In this document: positions 16,233-23,173 of the stretch, piece after piece
How positions within the stretch are numbered: position 1 is the stretch's first letter
Layout of the letters: each line of letters opens with the position of its first letter
DNA from: Novipirellula galeiformis
Lineage (GTDB): Bacteria > Planctomycetota > Planctomycetia > Pirellulales > Pirellulaceae
Assembly: GCF_007860095.1 (NCBI RefSeq)
Contig: NZ_SJPT01000001.1
Coordinates: forward strand, 820,212 to 884,211
Direction: 5' to 3'
DNA length: 64,000 nt
Notes under the pieces: generated by a model
Told to the model about the DNA's origin: nothing
Databases searched by the model: none
What the model saw: only the letters and a program-made list of their open reading frames with translations
Position numbers and translations under genes: made by a program

Positions 16233-18997
16233 TACTTAGCCTCCTCGGTGAGCGTGAGTTGCAATGAGAGAGAAAAATCTACTTCAAAACTATCTTTGCT
16301 AGTTTGGAAAAGGTTAGCGCCTTTGCTTTGTTTTAAAAGAAAAAGTTTTTCTTCGGGCACCGGAGTTGGTTTTGACAACTCGCTGATTAGTACATTTATC
16401 CGTTCTTGTTTAATTATGAATCCGTTCAGGTTCTCTAGCCGCAACGGTAGCGGCGTTAGGTATCCAGAATGTTTTTGAGACTCTTGAATGGCTTTTATAC
16501 CGTCGTGGTGTTTTTGGAGCTCTTTTAAGGGAGCGTTTGTTAGGTGTTTCCAGTCCTTCTTGATCAGCGATTGAACTTCGCCACGTATCTTATTTATCTG
16601 TTCTATTTCAGCGTTTTGGGATTCAAGTGCCTGCTTTCTTTCCGTGTCCTTTTCGGCTTGGATTTTTGAGTCAAGGAACGTTTCTTCTGTCCAATTGTTT
16701 ATTGCTTTTTTTAACGCATTGGCTTCATCGAGCGTTTTTATTAGTTCGTTGCAATTAGCGTCAAAACTTTCCGTAGACGATTCGTTGTAGCGAGGACCGC
16801 CTTTCGCCGTTATGCGCGGCCGATATTCAATGATTATTTCAGAGCTTTCCTTTGGGGACTCTGATTGGATCTTGAGTTTGAGGAAGTTTTGATTTGGATA
16901 GTCGACTTCAGCGATTTCACCTTTCTTAAGTTTCTTAAACGAGAGACTGGCTGTTTTATCTTTTGCATCTTGCTCCCATCGAAACGATTCCATTTCGGAT
17001 CTCTTCAAACTGATGGGAAGTGTCTTGGCTCCCGAAATATTCGTAGGATTTTGAGAATCGAAATTGATTCGCACCAACAGCAATTTTTCTTTCTCAACTT
17101 GTTCTTGCGCAATTTTTTGCGTGGCAATGTGTTTATCCAACTCCTTTTGAATTTCCACGATCTGCTTACTGACTATCAGGGCTTTATCAATTCGTTCTTG
17201 AAGCATTGAAAATGCTTCAAGTTTTTCTTCCCATTGTTGTTTTAGTGCAGTTTCTTCTCTCGCTAGTGCGGCTTCATCGATGGGGAGGAATGCTTGGTTT
17301 GCAATTTGTTGCAATTTTTTCAAGCGAGTGGATGCCTCTGGAACCAAAACGAAATATTCCTCGTTTGCGTTCATAAAAACGTTGAGATGGTCAATCATCG
17401 TTGCAACGCGTTCATTGAAACTGGATTCTTCTTTCCTTCGTGTCGCGTAATACTCGCTAATTGACTTGAGGTTTTGATCGATTGAAGCAATGCTTGCTAC
17501 CAAACCTGATGGGGGCTCAGTGTCTCGTACTCCGCGAAACTGCTTCAACGTTTCCTGTCTCACTTGATCGCCTATTGTTTCGCCGACCTCAGACTTCAGT
17601 TGTCCAACAATTTCAGTCTGATCCACAGAGAAATCAACAGATTGCTGGGGGTCAAATCGAAGCTTCCCAATTGCGTCCTCGATTTCCACAAGCGCGGCTG
17701 GAGCAACTGGGCTGCTCAGGTCGAGCTCTGGTTTAGTTGTTTTTGTGACGTACTTCAGATCCTTGATTTCGTTCTCAAGCTTGAGAAACGGAATTTCAGC
17801 AGTCTCTTGTATTCGCCGACGTTCGCCGATTTCGTCTACTTGTTCATTGTCTGAACCTTCGATGTCTTTAGACGATACGGATTTGTGTCCATCAATTTTC
17901 CAGTTGAGAATAATAGGAACTGCGCCGGCAACAATCAGTAGCATGAGACCGGCGATTCCAAGCAAAACAGCGGTTCGGGAAGAGCGAGGATTGGATCGAA
18001 AGGGGGGCTCTGATGGAACGCGTGGTGGTGGCCGTCTCGAACCTGTGGCAGGACGAGGGGTTGGCGGTTGGAGTGCGTAAGACGGATCGCTCATCTGTGG
18101 CGGTGACCCTGCACCCACCCCGGCGGCGGGCGAATCGTGGGCCTGCGTGATCGACGGTGCGGCGTTTGTCGCCCCGACCGGGTCGGCTGCTTCCCCTGTT
18201 TTGAAGCCGTTTCTAGCCAGCTCGATCAGCGGTGAAGTGGCGGTGAGCGTTTGAGGCTGCGTGAGATCAATGACGCCGCCGCGTGCCGATGCCAAACGCG
18301 CTTCCTCGGTCCCGGCGAGGACGCAGCGGACTCGGCACTCAATCTCGGGCGGCAAGTTAGTGTAATAGGTGCTGAAAGTGGTCAACCAACGCTCCGCTTC
18401 CGGAAGAAGTGCGATCGATTCGTTAAGCAGTGACAACAGTTCAGCGTTTTGCGATAGATCGAAGATGATCCACAATGGCCGTGCGGCGGAAGCACGAAAC
18501 GTGTCTGCGACGTGACCACCCCAACCGGCATCGCCCATCACCGCTTTCCAGGCTTGGCAGATCGCGGGCACTTGGTTTTGCATCGGAATGGCGGGACCGG
18601 TCGGAGGCGTTTCGTTGTTGCCATCCCACTGTTCACGCAAAATTGCTTTTTGACTTAGCACCCACGCGGGTCCTGCCGGAGCCTGTTCGAAAGCTTCCGC
18701 CACAACATGGTGCGCCAACTTGTTGCTCCGACCGCTGTAGTCCACCCCATACGCAGATATCCGCGATAGGACGCTTGAAGAGATTCCCCCAACCTTGACT
18801 CGCAAATGCGAATAACAAATCGGGTTCGTCTCCGCGTTGGCATCCTGGGGCGGAAACACATGACGATAACCCGAGAGTGTTTCGAGCCGCGAGGCGAGAT
18901 TGACCGGCATTCCGGCGGTACTCAATACCGTGCAAAATCCGCGACTGCCTTGGCGTAGTCCCGAGGTCGTCGAGGTGTACAGCAATTCCAAACTCAT
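16232..18997 (-). CDS. GAP1-N2-like (GTPase-associated) bitopic coiled-coil protein
   Basis: The gene overlaps the GTPase gene by four bases (ATGA). Residues 1-245 of 921 have the pattern I associate with the GTPase-associated protein 1 N-terminal domain: LLYTSTTSGLRQGSRGFCTV, LSGYRHVFPP, CYSHLRVKVGG, and DYSGRSNKLAHHVV at 87-100. A Pro/Ser-rich linker follows (about 270-340, PPTPRPATGSRRPPPRVP), then one membrane helix (342-364, AVLLGIAGLMLLIVAGAVPI), then about 550 residues dominated by coiled coil. Family knowledge, from memory: GAP1 genes sit beside TRAFAC GTPases in predicted conflict or signalling systems. From about 16250 to 17900 the bases are visibly AT-richer than in neighbouring genes, so the coiled-coil part may have a separate origin. 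Confidence 0.8.
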   Translation of the reverse strand: MSLELLYTSTTSGLRQGSRGFCTVLSTAGMPVNLASRLETLSGYRHVFPPQDANAETNPICYSHLRVKVGGISSSVLSRISAYGVDYSGRSNKLAHHVVAEAFEQAPAGPAWVLSQKAILREQWDGNNETPPTGPAIPMQNQVPAICQAWKAVMGDAGWGGHVADTFRASAARPLWIIFDLSQNAELLSLLNESIALLPEAERWLTTFSTYYTNLPPEIECRVRCVLAGTEEARLASARGGVIDLTQPQTLTATSPLIELARNGFKTGEAADPVGATNAAPSITQAHDSPAAGVGAGSPPQMSDPSYALQPPTPRPATGSRRPPPRVPSEPPFRSNPRSSRTAVLLGIAGLMLLIVAGAVPIILNWKIDGHKSVSSKDIEGSDNEQVDEIGERRRIQETAEIPFLKLENEIKDLKYVTKTTKPELDLSSPVAPAALVEIEDAIGKLRFDPQQSVDFSVDQTEIVGQLKSEVGETIGDQVRQETLKQFRGVRDTEPPSGLVASIASIDQNLKSISEYYATRRKEESSFNERVATMIDHLNVFMNANEEYFVLVPEASTRLKKLQQIANQAFLPIDEAALAREETALKQQWEEKLEAFSMLQERIDKALIVSKQIVEIQKELDKHIATQKIAQEQVEKEKLLLVRINFDSQNPTNISGAKTLPISLKRSEMESFRWEQDAKDKTASLSFKKLKKGEIAEVDYPNQNFLKLKIQSESPKESSEIIIEYRPRITAKGGPRYNESSTESFDANCNELIKTLDEANALKKAINNWTEETFLDSKIQAEKDTERKQALESQNAEIEQINKIRGEVQSLIKKDWKHLTNAPLKELQKHHDGIKAIQESQKHSGYLTPLPLRLENLNGFIIKQERINVLISELSKPTPVPEEKLFLLKQSKGANLFQTSKDSFEVDFSLSLQLTLTEEAK

Positions 18998-20343
18998 CGC
19001 TTGTCTCCATTACGTGATGCTGCGCTCGGGTTAGCAAGTTGATGTTGCGATGAAGCGACCCGGCGTTGGGATCCGATCAAACCACGCGACCATGTCGCCA
19101 AGGCGTAAAGCATCGGAACTTCGACCCAGTAAGGTTTGATATTGCGGGGACGGATGCCGAGCGTCCCGGTTTCGGTATCGACTTCGGGACCGACACCCGT
19201 GGCACTGACCGGAACAAAAACAAGATCGCGTGCAAATCCTTGTGCCGACGCAACAATCTCAGGACAAAATTCTTGCAGTAAAGCTTCGACTGCGTCGGAG
19301 GTTTCGCGAATGCGATCACTATCGAGCGTCCGCAGAGAATGATTTTGATGATCGATGTAGGGATCCTTCGTGCTCAACTCCGGTAACAATTCCTTCCAAC
19401 TATCCCATTTCGTGACTACGATGATCATCGGCCGTTGGTGTTGTTCGTCTTCGCGCAAGCCCGCATGACGCCGCACTCGACTGATCGCTTCCAATAAGAT
19501 CGTGTCTTGACGAACGCTTGCTTCACGTTGCAAGCGAGCGTTTCGCGGTTGCATTTGCGGATCGTGACTCTTGCCTTCACAAGCGCGCCGGAATCGCGGG
19601 TCCTGTGTGGGGTCAAAACAAAAGAAAAGGCAGGCGGAGTGAGCCAAGTGTCGTGTTACGGGACTGGTGACCGAATCGGCTCCTGGCAAGAAACTTTCTC
19701 CGGCGTTGTCATACAAACAAATCACGCGTGAGGCGGATTGCGCCTGTGCGTGATTTGGGTGTTGCGCGATCGGTTGCAGTGTGAACAGAAAAGGACGAGG
19801 CAGCGTGATCGAGTGATCGCCCATTTTGACTTGGTCGTACAAGTCGCCTTGGGTTTCCGTTTTGGCAATTGAGACCAATTCGTCGGGATCAGCACTCAGA
19901 AATTGTTGCTCCTCGTATCCGTGCAGCCTCGCGTTGGTGGAGGCGTCCGCATCATTGAGTGAAACTTTGAAATGGCGTGGCAGAAGTTGTCGAAGTTGCC
20001 AGGTCATCGACGCCAAGAAATAGCTTTTGCCGCAAGCGGGTGCCCCCAGAATTGAATAAAAGATCGCCGGCAATTGGTAAAGAGGACGCGAAACTTCGAG
20101 ATGACAATTCGGACACGCTAATCGTGTCGTGCGGTAACCCTCGGTGTCGATTGCATCTCCTTCCGGTGAAAAACGCGAAGGTAAGAAACGGACCGCATGC
20201 ATGTCACCCAGTTTGGCATCGCCTAGTAAGTCGGGATGTTCTGAGACCCATAGCGAATCTTCTGGGGCAAAAGCGTGCCAGCAGTGAGGACAGGTGACTT
20301 GATTCAATAGGGTCAAACGACCCGCAGACGGTGAGGAGGACAT
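18994..20343 (-). CDS. Zinc-ribbon GTPase of the double-GTPase (DO-GTPase2-like) type
   Basis: Start at ATG 20343; the TTG at 20361 is less likely. The 449-residue product opens with a split zinc ribbon, C18-x-x-C21 (VTCPHCWHAF) and C77-x-x-C80 (LACPNCHLEV). A P-loop follows, GAPACGKS, at 100-107. A G3-like CLYDNAGESF has the Asp at 212 and Gly at 215, and the G4-like VVTKWDSW has TKWD at 311-314, which together identify a GTPase and not an AAA or kinase P-loop. SATGVG late in the chain fits the G5 position. No membrane helix is present. The family is known next to GAP1 proteins. Here it is the first of eight coupled genes and is likely the cytoplasmic switch of the machine. Confidence 0.85.
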   Translation of the reverse strand: MSSSPSAGRLTLLNQVTCPHCWHAFAPEDSLWVSEHPDLLGDAKLGDMHAVRFLPSRFSPEGDAIDTEGYRTTRLACPNCHLEVSRPLYQLPAIFYSILGAPACGKSYFLASMTWQLRQLLPRHFKVSLNDADASTNARLHGYEEQQFLSADPDELVSIAKTETQGDLYDQVKMGDHSITLPRPFLFTLQPIAQHPNHAQAQSASRVICLYDNAGESFLPGADSVTSPVTRHLAHSACLFFCFDPTQDPRFRRACEGKSHDPQMQPRNARLQREASVRQDTILLEAISRVRRHAGLREDEQHQRPMIIVVTKWDSWKELLPELSTKDPYIDHQNHSLRTLDSDRIRETSDAVEALLQEFCPEIVASAQGFARDLVFVPVSATGVGPEVDTETGTLGIRPRNIKPYWVEVPMLYALATWSRGLIGSQRRVASSQHQLANPSAASRNGDKR

Positions 20344-20403
20344 GCAGGGCTCGGAGGACAAGCGGGGCGATGAATCAGAGGGTGGGGGCGTTCAGTACAG
20401 CGG

Positions 20404-21231
20404 TTAGAATTGAGAACGCGAATATTCCGCTAACTTTGACTGATAGCGTGATAGGAACGCTTCGTGTTCTTCTAAAAGTGTGCCAGAAAGGGCACGTACG
20501 TTTTCGACGTAAAAAGTGAATTGGTAGCTGTCCCGAGCAACGGAGTACCGGATCCACCCTGAGCGACGGCTTTTTTGCTGATCCCCTGAAATTGGCGATG
20601 TCCGCTTTTGCCGTGCAAATTGGATTTTGGCAAATGAATTGCGATTACCTTCCGATAATTGCCCCTCGACTCGAACAATACTCCCCATCTTCAGTTGCCT
20701 CGCTTGACTCGGAGAAGTCACTACTGTGATGTTTGCGGCGTATTCATGCCCCGGAAAGGTTGGATCACCAAGGGATAAAAGGAAGGCTTGCTTGTGACGG
20801 TTCAAAGACTTGCCTGGATCAATATCCTTTAATGTAAAGTGAATGGCAAGCTTCTGGCCTTTGAATGCACTCGAGTAGTTCTCTCTAGCCGTTTGTAGCA
20901 AATCATCCCTGACGAGTGGATTGGCCGCCGTCTCCGCCTCATCCGAGGCGGTTTCCAAGGCAATGATCGCACCGTCAATCACTTGTAACACAGAAAAAAA
21001 CTGACGTTCCCATGCAGGAACCGCTAACCGCGTTTCCTCAAGGTTTGAATGCTCATCAGAGACGGTGGGGCGATCCGACTCCGATTTTCGTTTGAGCAGT
21101 TGGGCGTGACCAACGCTAGGGAAAACCAGCGTAGAAATAGCAAACAATGCAGAAACAACCAATCGTGCAATAATGCGTTGCGCTGAGACGCGGAGGTGGG
21201 GAAAGCAGTGTGGCGTCTGTATTGCCTGCAT
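20404..21231 (-). CDS. Exported protein of unknown function, first gene of the GTPase cluster
   Basis: Start taken at ATG 21231, because it gives a signal peptide: basic region HLRVSAQRIIAR, hydrophobic core LVVSALFAISTLVFP, and a cleavage-like GHAQ near residue 45. The frame is open further, to 21381, without protein-like features. The mature part (about 230 residues) is hydrophilic, has KLAIHFTLKDIDPGKS and a beta-rich stretch with a GSIVRVEGQLSEG turn resembling an OB-fold-like strand pair, and ends with a helix-rich LLEEHEAFLSRYQSKLAEYS. I do not recognise a family. Its stop is 60 bp before the GTPase start on the same strand, so it probably shares the operon, as a periplasmic part or a transcriptional neighbour only. 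Confidence 0.7.
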   Translation of the reverse strand: MQAIQTPHCFPHLRVSAQRIIARLVVSALFAISTLVFPSVGHAQLLKRKSESDRPTVSDEHSNLEETRLAVPAWERQFFSVLQVIDGAIIALETASDEAETAANPLVRDDLLQTARENYSSAFKGQKLAIHFTLKDIDPGKSLNRHKQAFLLSLGDPTFPGHEYAANITVVTSPSQARQLKMGSIVRVEGQLSEGNRNSFAKIQFARQKRTSPISGDQQKSRRSGWIRYSVARDSYQFTFYVENVRALSGTLLEEHEAFLSRYQSKLAEYSRSQF

Positions 21232-22388
21232 GACAAATTCAAAAGGTAGGGTTGAGCGAGTTGACGGCACTCCAGTGCTAATTGTCGCTCGGGTTGCTGG
21301 TGGGGTGCGAATAGCTTGATCGGTGCGCTGTTGCAAAGCAAGTGCAAATGGGAATTGCGGAGTTGCGTGCAGAACGCACATGTTTCATCGAATCTGTGTC
21401 CGAGGTGTCGCTCAATCATCTTGATGGAGAGTCTTCAAGACCATTTTCCGTTCGTGCCCAAATTTTGCTAGTTGCTAGAAGACGCCTATGTAGGTTATGA
21501 GAACGCAGTAGGAATGAGAAAGAGTTAGAACAAGTGATGTTGGCCATAGAGAATCAATTCGCCGACAAGTCAACGATTTGCTTTTGCGAAAAAAGCTCCA
21601 ATCTGATGCAATGGGCTGGTCCCGGTCGAAGGCAATCTCCGTTTCAAGTTTTTGAGCGAAGCAGGCGGGGCCGAATGAAAGTGGCGAATTCAGTTGCGAT
21701 ATCGAATGACAATGCGTCACGTTGGATGAACATGCGGACAGACATCAATGGGTGCTTGCATCATGTATGGCGGTGACGTCGTTCACGGTTCGCGATGAGA
21801 GGGGGCAGAATCGCGGACCTCACATCCGATGCGCAGCAACACATCTCTGTCGTTGCCTTCGGAAATCAAAAATGCCACCAGATTGTATTTCGACTCGAAC
21901 CACTGCGCGAGAATGAACACCATGGTGGTCTGCTGCCCCAGTGCCGCCGCTTCGCTGTATTTCGCTAGCCGCCGAGGCCTAAGGGATGCGTCCCGTCCGC
22001 AGGTTCGAGCGCAACGGTCCGGTGTGTTCCGCAGAGGGGTGCGGACGCCTCTGTTTGTCTGACGCCGCAAGTATCTAGATACCCATTGGGGGCTGGGATT
22101 CGACGTGGCCGTACGTTCAGTGAGCAGTCGTTATATTTTGCAAAAACCTTCTATTTTAACACCAGGAGGTTGATTGCGCTGGCTTGATCATTAGGATGCT
22201 CTTCTGAGTCACCCCCTCCGAAGAAGGCCTTCTGGAGACGTGCTTGCATGAAGTTCTATGGCGGGGTGTTTGGGAAGTTGAGCGTCATTGAGGGCGCGGT
22301 CAGGCACTGAGAGATTCCCCGATATTCGGTCGGGGAAAGGGGGCAAAACTTAAACGAATTTTTTAGACAAAGAGATTGAGATCTAGAG
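21232..22388. other. Noncoding gap upstream of the GTPase cluster and the PEP-CTERM gene
   Basis: About 1.15 kb with divergent genes on both sides, so promoters for the nine-gene cluster (leftwards) and the PEP-CTERM gene (rightwards) must lie here. A minus-strand frame at 21783-22070 has a protein-like middle (TTMVFILAQWFESKYNLVAF) but no ribosome binding site or known domain; it could be a gene remnant. No repeat array or RNA gene was recognised. Confidence 0.5.
22315..22337 (+). promoter_or_regulatory. Leader hairpin upstream of the PEP-CTERM gene
   Basis: TTCCCCGA pairs with TCGGGGAA across a 7-base loop, 51 bases before the ATG at 22389. No T-run follows, so it is unlikely to be a simple terminator. 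An RNA-level control element or mRNA-stabilising hairpin is an inference. Confidence 0.4.
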
Positions 22389-23051
22389 ATGCGAACGGTT
22401 CTGTTAGTAATGCTTGTGATTCTTTTCACGTCCTCGCAAGTGGAGGGGGCGATTTCAGTCACGTTTGACTTGACGGATTCGAGTTTAGCTGAATCCGCTG
22501 GTGGAGTAGCTCACGGAACGTCGCTTGCCTTCGACGTAATCCATAGGGAGTTGTCTTTGGAAATCAATGCGAAAGTGGAATTGATCGCAGAATCTGGGTT
22601 TATAGTTTCTAATCCCGGTGGTACCGGTCGACTCGGTTCAAGATCTGGTTTTTTTACGGACGCTACCGATATTCGGTTCACCGCTCCGATCCCTACGGTT
22701 TCGGGAGGGACTGTGACGTTCGAGGGGTTTCAGTCGTTTACACTTGTGGGAGATGCTTTGCCTTATAAATTCAAGGTGACGGACCCAACCGCTTCAGTAA
22801 GCGTTTCCAATGACTCGGTTACTGATCCGGTGAGTGTATTTGAGTTTGTTGAACCGCTAAAGACATTTAATCTCTCGCACGTCAGTGGTGCATTTCAAGT
22901 TAGCCAAGTCGTCGGTCGGTATTCCATTAATTCAACGGGGGAAGCATCCGCAGTGCCCGAGCCTGCATCTGCGGTTGGGTTCGCGATTGCTGGTTCTCTT
23001 TTTCTTATTCGTCGACGTTGGTCTCAGGTGAAATGCCTGGATGACGATTGA
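22389..23051 (+). CDS. PEP-CTERM sorting domain protein
   Basis: The 220-residue product has a signal peptide (MRTVLLVMLVILFTSSQVEG), a beta-rich mature region (for example GTVTFEGFQSFTLVGDALPY), and the diagnostic C-terminal tripartite signal: VPEPAS, then a hydrophobic helix (AVGFAIAGSLFLI), then RRRW. PEP-CTERM proteins are known to be recognised by exosortase in the inner membrane and delivered to the surface or the extracellular matrix. No exosortase gene is in the window. The bases are AT-richer than most neighbours. The molecular role of this member cannot be told from the sequence. Confidence 0.9.
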   Translation: MRTVLLVMLVILFTSSQVEGAISVTFDLTDSSLAESAGGVAHGTSLAFDVIHRELSLEINAKVELIAESGFIVSNPGGTGRLGSRSGFFTDATDIRFTAPIPTVSGGTVTFEGFQSFTLVGDALPYKFKVTDPTASVSVSNDSVTDPVSVFEFVEPLKTFNLSHVSGAFQVSQVVGRYSINSTGEASAVPEPASAVGFAIAGSLFLIRRRWSQVKCLDDD

Positions 23052-23173
23052 TGGACTGTGGACGTGGTGTGAGTCTTTAGGTTACTCACATGTCTGGCAA
23101 TGGCTGAAATATGAGAAACAGGCTTGATCGTTCCGCATCGATCGCACATGACGGTTCGCATGCACCGCTTCAG

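Noticed and set aside
8314-21231. The cluster as a Zorya defence system.
   Set aside because: A MotA/MotB-like pair is present, but the channel lacks ZorA's long tail, no ZorC- or ZorD-like helicase/nuclease is seen, and the GTPase, GAP1, GYF_2 and vWA parts do not belong to Zorya.
21783-22070. Minus-strand frame with TTMVFILAQWFESKYNLVAF.
   Set aside because: Only the middle looks protein-like; no start context, domain or neighbour supports it. Kept as a remark in the gap entry.
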